Source: Prochlorococcus marinus str. MIT 9515
Lineage (GTDB): Bacteria > Cyanobacteriota > Cyanobacteriia > PCC-6307 > Cyanobiaceae
Length of the DNA stretch: 64,000 bases
Direction of reading: 5' to 3'
Assembly: GCF_000015665.1 (NCBI RefSeq)
Contig: NC_008817.1
Span: forward strand, 62,001 to 126,000
Both the position numbers and the translations under genes were made by a program. Positions 16,419 through 26,838 of this stretch are shown in pieces. How positions within the stretch are numbered: position 1 is the stretch's first letter; each line of letters begins with the position of its first letter. The notes below the pieces were generated by a model. That model ran no database searches, was not told the origin of the DNA, and saw only the letters and a list, made by a program, of their open reading frames with translations.

Positions 16419-16652
16419 TTAAAATATCCCAACCCAGTTAAAAAATGATTTCTGACTAATTAGTTCAATTAATATTATTGCTAAAAATCCAAGCATTGCG
16501 AATCTTCCATTTGTTATTTCTGAATAATTGCTCCATCCAAACTTATAGGTATCTTCAATTTCAGTTGATTGCTCGTCAACTTTAATTTCTTCAGAATTTA
16601 TTTTTTCTACATCCATAGATTCTTTATTATATTGTTCTTGATTTGATGTCAT
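16419..16652 (-). CDS. High-light-inducible protein (Hli/Scp)
   Basis: A 77-residue protein with an acidic 45-residue N-terminal extension and one chlorophyll-binding helix of the CAB/Hli superfamily. The helix carries the motif ExxNGRFAMLGF, in which the Glu and Asn are the pigment ligands in this family. A hydrophobic tail follows (FLAIILIELISQ). Hlips dimerise, bind chlorophyll and carotenoid, and protect photosystem assembly under excess light. The stop abuts that of ycf66, and the gene is followed 10 bp upstream by an ABC transporter on the same strand. Confidence 0.9.
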   Translation of the reverse strand: MTSNQEQYNKESMDVEKINSEEIKVDEQSTEIEDTYKFGWSNYSEITNGRFAMLGFLAIILIELISQKSFFNWVGIF

Positions 16653-16661
16653 GATTTTAAA

Positions 16662-18644
16662 CTAATTTTTAAAATTATACTTATCTGTAGTAAATAATTT
16701 CCAGTCTCCTTTTCCATTTAACTCTAGAATGTTCTCATGAAATTCCTTTAAACTAGGTCTATGTCCAACACTTATTAATGATAATTCTCTATTTCTTAAT
16801 AAGTTATATAATCTTCTTTCGGTTTTAATATCGAGTGCACTAGTTGCTTCATCCAATACAGCAAATCTCGGAGAATTTAGTAATAATCGCGCAAAAGCTA
16901 ATCTTTGCTGCTCTCCTAGTGAAAGTATTCTTGGCCAATCTTGTTTAACGTCAAGATTGGGATATCTATCAACCATTGATTCTAAATTTACTTCATTAAG
17001 AACAGAAATTAAGTGGTCATCACTAAATTTATCAACTTCTGTTGGGTAACATAATTGTTCCCTTAAAGAACCTAGTAACATATAAGGTTTTTGAGGAATA
17101 AATAGTAAATCTCCTGTACTTGGCTTTTTAATCGATCCTTGATTAGGTTCCCATAAGCCACTTATCATTCTTAATAAAGATGTTTTGCCACAACCAGAGG
17201 GCCCTACCACTAATAATGATTGATTTGTTTCAATACTTAGATTTAAGTTTTTTATAACAGCTTTATTAGATCCAGGAGGAAATAGGTCAGCATTATTGAT
17301 AAGGATAGAAGAATAATTAGAAATGATATTTTGATTATCTATTGGCTTGGTTTGACTGATACTTTCAACTTTTGACTGGAATCCTTCTAATCTCCCAATT
17401 CCAGCGGTGAACTTTGCTAGTTCCTCTATTTGATTAACAATAAAAAACAACGAACCTTCCACCATTCCAAATGCGAAGCTTGCTTGAATAAAACGGCCAT
17501 AATCAATATCTCCTCGAAAGTAAGGGATTGCCATTATTAGATACGGAAAGAAGTTACCAGCATAATTAATAGAGCGTCTCATAACATCAATGATCACCCT
17601 CCAAATTATTAATAAGTTGAAGTTTTTAACTACTGCCCCCAATCTTCTCTCTGTTTCACTTTTTTCTGGTTTTTCACCTGCATAAAAAGCTATTGATTCA
17701 GCATTGTCTCTAATATGCACTAATCCATATCTGAAATCTGCTTCATATCTAAGTTGATCAAAATCAATTTTTACAAGATTTTTTCCAGCAATCAACAGGA
17801 TAGTAGTTGCAAATAAAGCGTATCCGAATAATGAAAAGGTTAATGTTGTACTAATGCTCCATAATATAAGAATATTCAGAGAAAAAGTAAGTAGTGCATC
17901 AAAAACTCCTAAAGTAAATGATAAACTTTGACCAGTGAAAGCTCTGGTATCATCAGTTATTCGTTGGTCAGGATTATCTACGTCAGTTTGTTCCTCATCA
18001 TTTGGATTTAGTTGGTAATATGCTTTATTTGTCATGTAGTCTTTAACTAAGCTTTTCGAAAGCCAATCTCTCCAAATTATTCCTAATTTATAGGTAAAGA
18101 ATATTTGAGAAACTCGAATTGGCAGAGCGACAGCAAAACAACAAGCATAGATTCCCAGGATTCTATAAAATCCATCTTGTTGTTTTTCTACTAAAGCATT
18201 GGTTAAGTCCCTAGCAATAAATCCTATTCCTGCATTAATTCCATTTACAGCTAAAAGCATTAATACTATTACTGCGAGGAATAACCAATGTAACCATCTA
18301 CGGTTCTTTAGTTGACGTCTTAAACTAAAAAAACTTCCTGAACCAATCAGAAATAATCCTGAAAATAATAAGCCCCATAAACCAGACCATATTGTATTAA
18401 CAGTATTGACCACTCCTCCAAAGTATTTTTCAAGAAAAACAGGTTGAATGCTTTCAAAAAAACTAATGATGCCTGTAAGGCCGACCAGAACAATTCCTCC
18501 AACACAGAACAAAAGGGATATTAAAAGCCATATAAATTGAAATCCATTACATTGATCAATAGGGAGAAAAAATGGCTGAGCTAACCTTCTTAACTTCTGT
18601 AATTGATTTATTATTTTAGATTTATTTTGTACTACATTATTCAT
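16662..18644 (-). CDS. ABC transporter, fused permease-ATPase of BacA/SbmA/ABCD type
   Basis: A 660-residue protein. The membrane part (~1-400) has about six spans. It contains the segment NPDQRITDDTRAFTGQSL, characteristic of the SbmA/BacA and peroxisomal ABCD half-transporters. The ATPase has Walker A GPSGCGKTS at about 477, signature LSLGEQQRLAFARLLL, Walker B FAVLDEATSALD and the H-loop SVGHR. As a half-transporter it should dimerise. Related proteins move cobalamin, peptides or fatty acyl groups; the substrate here is not known. Confidence 0.88.
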   Translation of the reverse strand: MNNVVQNKSKIINQLQKLRRLAQPFFLPIDQCNGFQFIWLLISLLFCVGGIVLVGLTGIISFFESIQPVFLEKYFGGVVNTVNTIWSGLWGLLFSGLFLIGSGSFFSLRRQLKNRRWLHWLFLAVIVLMLLAVNGINAGIGFIARDLTNALVEKQQDGFYRILGIYACCFAVALPIRVSQIFFTYKLGIIWRDWLSKSLVKDYMTNKAYYQLNPNDEEQTDVDNPDQRITDDTRAFTGQSLSFTLGVFDALLTFSLNILILWSISTTLTFSLFGYALFATTILLIAGKNLVKIDFDQLRYEADFRYGLVHIRDNAESIAFYAGEKPEKSETERRLGAVVKNFNLLIIWRVIIDVMRRSINYAGNFFPYLIMAIPYFRGDIDYGRFIQASFAFGMVEGSLFFIVNQIEELAKFTAGIGRLEGFQSKVESISQTKPIDNQNIISNYSSILINNADLFPPGSNKAVIKNLNLSIETNQSLLVVGPSGCGKTSLLRMISGLWEPNQGSIKKPSTGDLLFIPQKPYMLLGSLREQLCYPTEVDKFSDDHLISVLNEVNLESMVDRYPNLDVKQDWPRILSLGEQQRLAFARLLLNSPRFAVLDEATSALDIKTERRLYNLLRNRELSLISVGHRPSLKEFHENILELNGKGDWKLFTTDKYNFKN

Positions 18645-18683
18645 ATTTATTAATATACCTTTTATTAAATTAGATTATATCTT

Positions 18684-18971
18684 TTATGAAGATGATTGCC
18701 CAAAACCTATTAGCGATAGTGCCCAATCTGGAAGGTTAAGGTATGACAATAACCTTAAATCAAATTCATGAACTTTTAGAATCGAAATATCCATTAACCA
18801 CCATATTAAAAAAGGTAAATTGAACAGAATTTGCAATTGCCATTTGTAAGTTAAAACTTTCCAAATTTTGATTAATACTGATTTCTGAGAATCTTCTAAT
18901 CCTTCCCAATTTTCGATGATTAGATTTAAGAAATTATTAGGCTTACTATTTAAAGATTCAGGAGTCTTCAT
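18684..18971 (-). CDS. Hypothetical protein, 95 aa
   Basis: A small protein with Trp-rich sequence and one hydrophobic stretch at about residues 50-67 (LFNLPFLIWWLMDISI). It has no motif I recognise. It lies 39 bp upstream of the ABC transporter on the same strand and could be co-transcribed with it. Confidence 0.6.
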   Translation of the reverse strand: MKTPESLNSKPNNFLNLIIENWEGLEDSQKSVLIKIWKVLTYKWQLQILFNLPFLIWWLMDISILKVHEFDLRLLSYLNLPDWALSLIGFGQSSS

Positions 18972-19018
18972 ATTCTTTTATTCTTACTTATAGCTAAAAA
19001 TTAACTTTTTTGAGAGTT

Positions 19019-19360
19019 TTATCCTGGCGGCCAACTCATTTTTCTGCCGGCTAAAAAATGTATATGTAAATGAAATACTGTTTGTCCGGATTCTTCCCCA
19101 GTATTAATCACTGTTCTCCAATTCTTTAATTTCTTCGATCTAGCAATATTTTTTCCTACCAAAAGAAGATGACCTAATAAATCTTTATCCTCTTCTAAAC
19201 ATTCATATAAACTAACTAGCGGTTTTTTAGGAATTACTAAAAAATGAACTGGAGCTTGAGCGGCAATGTCATCAAATGCTATACAAAGCTCGTCTTCATA
19301 AAGCTTTTCACAGGGAATTTCACCATTGATTATTTTGCTGAAGATTGTGGTTTGAGTCAT
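19019..19360 (-). CDS. HIT-family (HinT-like) nucleotide hydrolase
   Basis: A 113-residue protein with IFSKIINGEIPCEKLYED at the N-terminus and the histidine triad FHLHIHFLAGRKM with H97, H99 and H101. HinT proteins hydrolyse AMP-lysine and other adenosine phosphoramidates, for example aminoacyl-AMP by-products. It is 15 bp from the peptide deformylase gene on the same strand, so the two are probably co-transcribed. Confidence 0.93.
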   Translation of the reverse strand: MTQTTIFSKIINGEIPCEKLYEDELCIAFDDIAAQAPVHFLVIPKKPLVSLYECLEEDKDLLGHLLLVGKNIARSKKLKNWRTVINTGEESGQTVFHLHIHFLAGRKMSWPPG

Positions 19361-19375
19361 TAATAATTTTGATTA

Positions 19376-19987
19376 TTAAGATTGACTTATTGGAAACACA
19401 TCTTTCATTTGGAATCCTTCTTTTTTTAGTTCAGTTTTTAAATCTTCTTTGGATGTAACTCTGTCTACAAAAAGAACCCCCCTTAAATGGTCCACTTCAT
19501 GTTGAATGCATCTTGCTAAAAGTCCATCAGCATTCATCTTTCTTGGTCTTCCCATCTCATCACTAAATCTTAATTTAATTGTTGATGGCCTGACTACATT
19601 TAAATATACACCAGGTATACTCAAACAACCTTCTTCATAAGAATTAAGAGTGTTACCAAAAGCTGTTATTTCTGGATTTATCAAAATAAGAGGCTCTGCT
19701 GCAGAGTCTTCAAAATTTATATCAATTACAAGTAATTCTTTACTAATACCAACTTGTGGAGCGGCTAAACCTATTCCTTTCGCAGAATACATACTTTTTA
19801 GCATGTCTTTTGCTAAATTTCTTGTATCTAAATCAACCTTTCCAATTCTTTTGGCATTAGTTCTTAAGACATCATTACCTAATTTAAATATTTCTAATGG
19901 AGGGTTTTCTATGACCTCCTTCTTAACTTTTGAGGAAGAAAGTTCATTGCGAGATTTTTTTGCTAACTGTGAAAAATTATTTGCCAC
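19376..19987 (-). CDS. def: Peptide deformylase
   Basis: A 203-residue protein with all three deformylase motifs: GIGLAAPQVG at 71-80, EGCLS at 119-123 (metal ligand C121) and QHEVDH at 162-167 (metal ligands H163 and H167, catalytic E164). It removes the N-formyl group from new proteins, using Fe2+ or Zn2+. About 30 N-terminal residues precede the catalytic domain, longer than in E. coli but usual in cyanobacteria. Confidence 0.97.
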   Translation of the reverse strand: MANNFSQLAKKSRNELSSSKVKKEVIENPPLEIFKLGNDVLRTNAKRIGKVDLDTRNLAKDMLKSMYSAKGIGLAAPQVGISKELLVIDINFEDSAAEPLILINPEITAFGNTLNSYEEGCLSIPGVYLNVVRPSTIKLRFSDEMGRPRKMNADGLLARCIQHEVDHLRGVLFVDRVTSKEDLKTELKKEGFQMKDVFPISQS

Positions 19988-20067
19988 GATATCTATTAGG
20001 GTGTTATTAAAAAGTTAGAATATAAAAATATTAACACTTATTTGAAACTTTGAATGCAATAAAGTAA

Positions 20068-21996
20068 ATGATAAATCACAAAACTTTGCCCATTAATAAT
20101 GTTTTTAAGAAAAAGCCAGTTTTTAATCAAATATCATTTTGTAAAAATATTATTTTTTGGATAGATATAGTTAAAAAAGGAAAAACATATAGCAACTCTA
20201 TTTTTGCAAGACCATTTAATCAAGAAGAGGCAGGTATTCAAAAATTAACTGGAGATGAGTTTAATATTAAAAGTCATTTTCATGGTTATGGAGGTAAATC
20301 TTATCAATGTATAGAGGTTGATGAAAAATTATATTTAGTTTGGATAGATGAGATTTCTGAATCACTTTGGATTCAAGTTTTTACAGTTAATAAATCAGAA
20401 ACTATAAATAATAATCAATATCTTTTATGTAAAAATAAACCAAGGCAATTAGTGGAATCATTAAAGGGTAATTTTGATTCTTCTTTTGCGATAACTAATC
20501 AAAACATTTTACTTGGATTATATGAGTTAAATAATAAGGACTATTTATTCTCTGTTGATATACGAAAAAGTAAACAAGAAATACGAATATTGAGAGAGTT
20601 TGATGATTTTGCTGGAAATTTATCTTTAAGTAAAAATGGAAAAAATTTGTCTTGGTTGGAATGGAAAACACCATTTATGCCTTGGGAAAAAAATGAATTA
20701 TTTTTCGCAGTAATTAATCAAAATGGAGTATTGGATAAGATCAAAAAGTTTAAAAATGATAGTATTAACTTAAATAAAAATGTATCTTTTTTCCAACCTT
20801 ATTGGATACATGAGGACATCATCGTTTGTTCTGAAGACAGCTCAGGATGGTGGAATTTATTATTTATAGATGTAAGTGATATTAACAATATAGTTATCAA
20901 AAAAAGAATTTTAAAAGAGTTTTTTGAATATGGAATTCCTCAATGGATTTCTGGCTTGTCATTATTTTCTGGATCTTTTAATAATTTATTTTGTTTAGCT
21001 AAAAATAAATGTTCTTGGGTATTGGAACAATATATCGATTTTTCATTAGTGAGAACAATAGATTTACCTTATGATTTATTGAGAGATTTACATGCTGTAG
21101 ATGATAACTTAATTTTAATAGGTTCTAGTAATACTTGTAATGAAAGATTATTGGAACTGGAATGTAATAATAAAAGGCTTATTAAGCTCTCTAAAAAGTC
21201 GTTTTTTTTATCTCAAAATAATTGTTCAAAACCAGAATCTTTTTGGTTCAAAGGTTTTAATAATCAATCCACACATGCATTTATCTATAAGCCACTTTAT
21301 GAAAGATTTGTAAACTCACCATTAATCGTTAAAGCACATAGTGGGCCCACTTCTTGTTTTGATGGATCTTTAAATTCGGAAGTTCAATATTGGACTTCCA
21401 AAGGATTTATGGTTGCAGAACTTAATTATGGTGGTTCCTCTGGTTTTGGTAGAGAATATAGAGAAAGATTAAATTATAAATGGGGAATCCTTGATTCTTT
21501 TGACTGTAAAGCATTGGTACTCGATTTAATTAGATTACATCTTGTTGATAGTTCTAAAGTCGCAATCTTAGGTAATAGCGCTGGAGGTTTAACTGCAATT
21601 AATGCTTTATGTGAAGGTGATCTTTTTAAAGTGGCAATTTGCAAATACCCTGTTATTGATTTAAATGATATGCATCATAAAACTCATAGATTTGAGAAAG
21701 GGTATTTAAATTCTCTCATAGGTGAATATTCAACTTGTCTTGAAAAGTATCAAATTCGATCACCAATTAATAAAATAAATCAATTGAAAAAGCCAGTTTT
21801 ATTATTTCATGGGAAGAAAGATTCAGTGATTTCATATAAAAAAACATCACAAATAAAAGATTTACTTATCGGAAATAATAAAAATTCAGAAGTTATATTT
21901 TTTGATAATGAAGGGCATGGTTTTAAAAATTTAGATAATAAGCAACAGGTTCTTATAAAAACTCAGAAATTTTTAGAGAGAACTTTAAATATTTAA
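20068..21996 (+). CDS. Prolyl oligopeptidase family (S9) serine peptidase
   Basis: A 642-residue protein. The N-terminal ~390 residues are beta-propeller-like (repeated LSWLEW, VVCSED and WWNLLF type strands). The C-terminal alpha/beta hydrolase has nucleophile S504 in GNSAGG, D585 in HGKKDSV and H617 in EGHGF, the full triad. The family cleaves short peptides or releases acylated or dipeptide N-termini. There is no signal peptide, so it is cytoplasmic and probably recycles peptides. It ends in a 4-bp overlap with sufS on the other strand. Confidence 0.9.
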   Translation: MINHKTLPINNVFKKKPVFNQISFCKNIIFWIDIVKKGKTYSNSIFARPFNQEEAGIQKLTGDEFNIKSHFHGYGGKSYQCIEVDEKLYLVWIDEISESLWIQVFTVNKSETINNNQYLLCKNKPRQLVESLKGNFDSSFAITNQNILLGLYELNNKDYLFSVDIRKSKQEIRILREFDDFAGNLSLSKNGKNLSWLEWKTPFMPWEKNELFFAVINQNGVLDKIKKFKNDSINLNKNVSFFQPYWIHEDIIVCSEDSSGWWNLLFIDVSDINNIVIKKRILKEFFEYGIPQWISGLSLFSGSFNNLFCLAKNKCSWVLEQYIDFSLVRTIDLPYDLLRDLHAVDDNLILIGSSNTCNERLLELECNNKRLIKLSKKSFFLSQNNCSKPESFWFKGFNNQSTHAFIYKPLYERFVNSPLIVKAHSGPTSCFDGSLNSEVQYWTSKGFMVAELNYGGSSGFGREYRERLNYKWGILDSFDCKALVLDLIRLHLVDSSKVAILGNSAGGLTAINALCEGDLFKVAICKYPVIDLNDMHHKTHRFEKGYLNSLIGEYSTCLEKYQIRSPINKINQLKKPVLLFHGKKDSVISYKKTSQIKDLLIGNNKNSEVIFFDNEGHGFKNLDNKQQVLIKTQKFLERTLNI

Positions 21997-23270
21997 GAAT
22001 TAAGTCTTAAAAAACTAATAGTTTCTTTCAGTTTTTCGATAAAAGCATTTATATCGTCTTTCGTAGTTGTGAAGTTCATGCTAACTCTTGCTGTTGAATT
22101 AACTCCGATATGTCTATGCAATGGTTGACAACAGTGATGTCCGCTTCTTATACAAATACCTTTTGAATCCAGAATCTCAGCGATATCGTTTGAATGTATT
22201 CCCTTTATATAAAACGTTGCTAGTGAAGCTCTATTAGGGTCTATCTTTGGTGGAGGTCCTATTATTACAAGATCTTTAATTTGACTTAGTTGTTCAAATA
22301 AATATTTTGTAATTTGCTTTTCGTATTCACTGATACGATCTAAGCCAATATTGTTGATATATTTAATTGCTTCCGCTAATCCTATAGCCTCTGCAATAGC
22401 AGGAGTACCTGCTTCAAATTTGTGAGGAAGCTCTGCCCAAGTACTTGTATCTTCAAAAACATCTTGAATCATTTCACCTCCACCAAAAAAAGGAGGAATT
22501 TCCTCTAATATCTCTTTCTTTGCCCATAAGAAACCTATACCTGTTGGTCCACATAATTTATGTCCTGAACCTGCTAAAAAATCTATACCTAATTCATCAA
22601 TATCTAACTTTTGATGAGCTAAACTTTGACAAGCATCAAGCAGAACTAAAGAACCCTTAACCTTAGCTAATTTGGTTATTTCTTTTATTGGATTACAGCA
22701 ACCTAAGGTATTGCTTATGTGCAATAAACTGACTAGTTTTGTTTTATTTGTTAATTTGGACTTGAAATCATTTATATCTAATTTTCCGTCTTGATCAATT
22801 CCGACAAATTTCAGTTTGCATTGGTTTTTAGCAGCTACCATTTGCCAAGGAACAATATTACTATGATGCTCCATTACTGACAAAATAATTTCATCATTCT
22901 CTTTTAACGTGAATTCTCCCCATGATCTTGCAACTAGATTGATAGCTTCAGTTGCATTTCTTGTAAAGATTATTTCTTGCGTTGAATTTGCATTAATGTA
23001 TTTAGCAACTAAAGATCTTGAATTCTCAAATTCTTCTGTTGCTTTCGCACTTAATTGATGAGCACCCCTATGAACGTTTGCATTGAATTTTTTATAATAT
23101 TCTTCAATTTTTTCTAGAACTTGGCTTGGCTTTTGTGTTGTTGCAGCGTGATCTAGATAAATAATTTTATTTTTGCTTTTAAAATTATTCTCTAATAAAG
23201 GAAAATCTTTTTTATCTACCAAATTAAAGTTTTTTTTGACTATTTGCGGGAAATTTTTAATTGTTTCCAT
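21993..23270 (-). CDS. sufS: Cysteine desulfurase, group II
   Basis: A 425-residue aminotransferase-fold enzyme. The PLP lysine is K238 in GSGHKLCGPTG, and the catalytic cysteine is C380 in RSGHHCCQP, a group II (SufS/CsdA) arrangement. It takes sulfur from L-cysteine as a persulfide for Fe-S cluster assembly. It is the last gene of sufBCDS, and its start overlaps the sufD stop by one base. Confidence 0.96.
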   Translation of the reverse strand: METIKNFPQIVKKNFNLVDKKDFPLLENNFKSKNKIIYLDHAATTQKPSQVLEKIEEYYKKFNANVHRGAHQLSAKATEEFENSRSLVAKYINANSTQEIIFTRNATEAINLVARSWGEFTLKENDEIILSVMEHHSNIVPWQMVAAKNQCKLKFVGIDQDGKLDINDFKSKLTNKTKLVSLLHISNTLGCCNPIKEITKLAKVKGSLVLLDACQSLAHQKLDIDELGIDFLAGSGHKLCGPTGIGFLWAKKEILEEIPPFFGGGEMIQDVFEDTSTWAELPHKFEAGTPAIAEAIGLAEAIKYINNIGLDRISEYEKQITKYLFEQLSQIKDLVIIGPPPKIDPNRASLATFYIKGIHSNDIAEILDSKGICIRSGHHCCQPLHRHIGVNSTARVSMNFTTTKDDINAFIEKLKETISFLRLNS

Positions 23271-24487
23271 TAATTTTCTTTTAAAAGTTTATCAAGTAAA
23301 TCCCATCTATCTTTAGAAATAGGAATACTTGAGATTATTTCTTGAATGTAAGAACTTAATTGTAGTTTACTGGCTTCTGCGAGTGTGAGTCCTCTTGATC
23401 TCATATAGAAAATTTCTTCTTCGTTTAATTGTGAAATAGTTGCACCATGTTTGCATTTTACGTCGTCAGCGATTATTTCTAACTGAGGTTTAGTATCTAT
23501 TTTTGCGAATCTTGATAAAAGTAAATTTCTGCTTAATTGGGACGCATCTGTTTTTTGGGCAATTTTCGGAACAATGATTGACCCTTCAAAGACAGCATGT
23601 GATTTATCATCTGCTAAGGATTTATTAATTTGATCTAAGAAACCATTGGGGCCGTTAAAATTCATGTTTGTATAAGTTGCTATTTGGTCGTTGTTTTTCG
23701 TTATTTGTATTCCTTTTATGTTTGTTTTAGCATTCCCATCTAATTGATTAATATTGATTTCAAATCTTGCATAATTAAATTTGAAATGTAATGATCCTAG
23801 GCTGTATTCACTTTTTGCTTTTTGAATTACATTTAAAGAATTCAATAAATTAGATTTGCTTTCTCCATAGGAAACCACACCATGATTTACCGAAGTATTT
23901 TCCTCTAAACAGAAATAAGTTGATTGAGATAATGAAGAATTTTCGTTCCCTAGATTAATTTGTAATAAATCGATTTTAGAATTTTTATCAAAGAATAAAA
24001 TAAGTGTTTTAGCGTTAAAAGATTCCGGTGATGAAGCACTAAATATTTCAATAGGAGGAATTTTATTCCCAGATATACTTAAACCTAAGATATTTTTTTT
24101 AGAACTTAAACAATGATTTAGGAGGTCACTCCAATGATTATTTTGATCAAAATTAGAGATGTTTTTTTTGATGTAATCAGCTATTTCGGTTTCTCGTAAT
24201 TGTTTTATTGAAAAGTTTTCTTCTTCATAATTGATTGAACTATCTTCACCTATTATTAGTCTAATTATGTTTTGAGATGTATTCGTATATGGGAGATTAA
24301 TTTTAGATTCTTTATTTTTATGAATATGATCTAACAAGCTTGAAAATTTCGATTTATTGGAAAGTCTCCAATATTCACTTTTGACATTTGGTAATGGATT
24401 TAATTTTAATTTGTTGAGACAAAATTTTTGAATCTCAGATGGGTTACTAAATAATTCATTTTTTTTGATCTCTTCAATAATTTGCAT
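23270..24487 (-). CDS. sufD: FeS assembly scaffold subunit SufD
   Basis: A 405-residue protein. The C-terminal half shows the SufB/SufD beta-helix features: KTDASQLSRNLLLSRFAKIDTKPQLEI starts the conserved part, then DVKCKHGATISQLNEEEIFYMRSRGL. The conserved Cys and His (KCKHGA) fit the SufB-SufD interface where the nascent cluster forms. The N-terminal half is divergent, as is usual for SufD. It lies between sufC (7 bp) and sufS (1-bp overlap). Confidence 0.92.
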   Translation of the reverse strand: MQIIEEIKKNELFSNPSEIQKFCLNKLKLNPLPNVKSEYWRLSNKSKFSSLLDHIHKNKESKINLPYTNTSQNIIRLIIGEDSSINYEEENFSIKQLRETEIADYIKKNISNFDQNNHWSDLLNHCLSSKKNILGLSISGNKIPPIEIFSASSPESFNAKTLILFFDKNSKIDLLQINLGNENSSLSQSTYFCLEENTSVNHGVVSYGESKSNLLNSLNVIQKAKSEYSLGSLHFKFNYARFEININQLDGNAKTNIKGIQITKNNDQIATYTNMNFNGPNGFLDQINKSLADDKSHAVFEGSIIVPKIAQKTDASQLSRNLLLSRFAKIDTKPQLEIIADDVKCKHGATISQLNEEEIFYMRSRGLTLAEASKLQLSSYIQEIISSIPISKDRWDLLDKLLKEN

Positions 24488-24494
24488 TTATCTA

Positions 24495-25280
24495 TCACTC
24501 TTTTATAAATTTATCAGTCCATTCATAACCATATTTTTCCAGTTCTAAGGCCAGATCGCTTCCTCCGGTTTTTATTATTTGACCATCTGACATGACGTGA
24601 ACATAATCGGGTTGAATTTCATCTAATAATCTTTGGTAGTGTGTGATTAATATGATTCCTGTTTTTTCATTAGATATCTTTTTAATACCTGAAGCAACGA
24701 TTCTAAGAGCATCAATATCTAAACCTGAGTCAGTTTCATCCAATATTGCTATTTTGGGTTCTAATAATGCCATTTGCAATATTTCATTCCTTTTCTTTTC
24801 CCCACCTGAAAAACCTTGATTAATACTCCTTGATAAAAACGCAGAATCCATTTTTACTAAGTCAAGTTTTTCTTTTACTAAGTCCTCAAAATCAAAGGTA
24901 TCGAGTTCCTCTTTATTCAGAAATTTTCTTCTTGCATTTGTTGCAACTCTTAGAAATTCCAGATTACTTACTCCTGGAATTTCAATTGGATATTGAAAAC
25001 CGAGAAAGATACCAGATTGAGCCCTCTCTTCTGGTTCTAAAGATTGAATATCATTTCCGTTGAATTTTATTTCTCCTTTAGTTACTTGGTATGACGGATG
25101 ACCGGCAATAATCTTGGAAAGAGTACTTTTGCCACATCCATTTCTTCCCATTATTGCGTGAATTTCTCCAGGTTTTACTGAAATTGTCACCCCTTTTAAA
25201 ATTGGAAGATTCTCTATAGATGCAAATAGACTATTGACTTCTAATATTGGATCTAATGCTTTTGATTTGATTTGCATCAC
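24495..25280 (-). CDS. sufC: FeS assembly ATPase SufC
   Basis: A 261-residue ABC-type ATPase with Walker [10 protein letters not shown] at 45-53, the Q-loop [12 protein letters not shown] typical of SufC, signature [11 protein letters not shown], and Walker [17 protein letters not shown]. SufC has no membrane domain; it drives conformational change in the SufBC2D complex. It lies 16 bp downstream of sufB. Confidence 0.96.
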   Translation of the reverse strand: MMQIKSKALDPILEVNSLFASIENLPILKGVTISVKPGEIHAIMGRNGCGKSTLSKIIAGHPSYQVTKGEIKFNGNDIQSLEPEERAQSGIFLGFQYPIEIPGVSNLEFLRVATNARRKFLNKEELDTFDFEDLVKEKLDLVKMDSAFLSRSINQGFSGGEKKRNEILQMALLEPKIAILDETDSGLDIDALRIVASGIKKISNEKTGIILITHYQRLLDEIQPDYVHVMSDGQIIKTGGSDLALELEKYGYEWTDKFIKE

Positions 25281-25296
25281 AATTTAATAAATTAAT

Positions 25297-26739
25297 TTAA
25301 CCTACCGACCCTTCCAATTTGAGGGCAAGTAGCTTGTCGGCTTCAGCTGCAAATTCCATTGGTAGTTGATTAAATACATCTCTACAAAAGCCACTTACCA
25401 TCATTGATACAGCCTCTTCAAATTCAATCCCTCTGCTTTGTAAATAAAAAAGTTGGTCTTCAGAAATTCTACAAGTACTTGCTTCATGTTCAATTTCTGA
25501 ATTTGGTTGTTGAGATTGAATATAAGGAAAAGTATTTGCAGCAGCTTGATCTCCTATCAACATTGAGTCACATTGACTGTAATTTCTTGATCCAACAGCT
25601 TTTGAACCCATTTTCACAAGACCTCTGTAACTATTTGCCGACTTACCAGCGCTAATTCCTTTACTAACTATTGTTGATTTAGTTTTAGGACCAATGTGAA
25701 TCATTTTTGTGCCAGTATCGGCTTTTTGAAGATTATTAGTAAGTGCTACAGAATAAAATTCTCCTACAGATTCTTCTCCTAAAAGAAGACAGCTAGGATA
25801 TTTCCATGTTATTGCAGAACCTGTTTCAACTTGAGACCAACTTATTTTACTTCTTTTTCCTAAACATTTACCCCTTTTGGTGACAAAATTAAAAATTCCG
25901 CCAACTCCGTCTTCATTGCCAGCATACCAATTTTGTACCGTAGAATATTTAATTGAAGCATCGTCTAGGGCTACAAGTTCAACTACGGCTGCGTGCAAAG
26001 TATTAGTATCAAACATTGGAGCTGTACATCCTTCTAGGTAGCTAACTGAGCTGGCTTCTTCTGCGATAATTAGAGTTCTCTCAAACTGACCGGAATCCCC
26101 GCTATTAATTCTGAAATAAGATGAGAGATCCATAGGACATTTAATTCCTTTTGGTATATAAACGAATGAACCATCACTAAAAACAGCAGAATTTAATGCT
26201 GCAAAGTAATTATCATTAGCTGGAACTACAGAACCTAAATATTTTTCTATTAAATCCGAGTGATCTTTAACTGCCTCACTTATAGAACAAAATATTACTC
26301 CATGCTCTGCAAGTTCTTTTCTGAACGTTGTTGCTATAGAAACACTATCAAAAACTGCATCTACAGCAACATTTGTGAGCTTTTTTTGTTCAGTAAGAGG
26401 GATGCCTAGTTTGTCAAAGGTTTCTAATAGTTTAGGATCGACTTCATCCAAGCTTGAAATTTTTTCTTTTTGTTTTGGTGCAGAATAATAAATTATATCT
26501 TGATAATCAATTTTTTTATAACCTAGCTCTGCCCAATTAGGCTCTACCATTTTTTGCCATTTTTTAAAAGCATTTAATCTGAAATTAAGTAAATATTCAG
26601 GCTCTTCTTTTTTGACTGAAATTAATCGAATAATATCTTCATTTAGACCTTTGGAAATCTTTTCAGTTTCAATATCTGTAACAAAACCATATTTGTATGG
26701 TTCTGAAACGACATCTTTAACTAGATTCTCGCTTACCAT
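25297..26739 (-). CDS. sufB: FeS assembly scaffold subunit SufB
   Basis: A 480-residue protein of normal SufB length. Conserved segments include [31 protein letters not shown], and the C-terminal [21 protein letters not shown]. It is the cluster-assembly scaffold and the first gene of the operon sufBCDS, reading away from an unknown gene at 26.8 kb. The divergent 99-bp gap holds the operon promoter. Confidence 0.96.
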   Translation of the reverse strand: MVSENLVKDVVSEPYKYGFVTDIETEKISKGLNEDIIRLISVKKEEPEYLLNFRLNAFKKWQKMVEPNWAELGYKKIDYQDIIYYSAPKQKEKISSLDEVDPKLLETFDKLGIPLTEQKKLTNVAVDAVFDSVSIATTFRKELAEHGVIFCSISEAVKDHSDLIEKYLGSVVPANDNYFAALNSAVFSDGSFVYIPKGIKCPMDLSSYFRINSGDSGQFERTLIIAEEASSVSYLEGCTAPMFDTNTLHAAVVELVALDDASIKYSTVQNWYAGNEDGVGGIFNFVTKRGKCLGKRSKISWSQVETGSAITWKYPSCLLLGEESVGEFYSVALTNNLQKADTGTKMIHIGPKTKSTIVSKGISAGKSANSYRGLVKMGSKAVGSRNYSQCDSMLIGDQAAANTFPYIQSQQPNSEIEHEASTCRISEDQLFYLQSRGIEFEEAVSMMVSGFCRDVFNQLPMEFAAEADKLLALKLEGSVG

Positions 26740-26773
26740 GATCGTATAAAGTTAATCTATTTCGATTTATCCT

Positions 26774-26800
26774 TCTATACTTTAACTAAATATGTGACAA
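26774..26800 (-). promoter_or_regulatory. Possible sufBCDS promoter
   Basis: Reading toward sufB, TTGTCA (26800-26795) and TATAGA (26779-26774) resemble -35 and -10 boxes with a 15-bp spacer, a little short. The -10 lies 35 bp before the sufB ATG. The CAAC-N6-GTTG repeats bound by SufR in freshwater cyanobacteria are not seen in this gap. Confidence 0.35.
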
Positions 26801-26838
26801 ATATTGCGTTTTGATCCTTAAATTAAATTAAAAAATTA

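Noticed and set aside
26740-26838. SufR operator between sufB and the divergent gene
   Set aside because: No CAAC-N6-GTTG repeat is present; only short A+T-rich matches such as AGTTAA/TTAACT occur, expected by chance.
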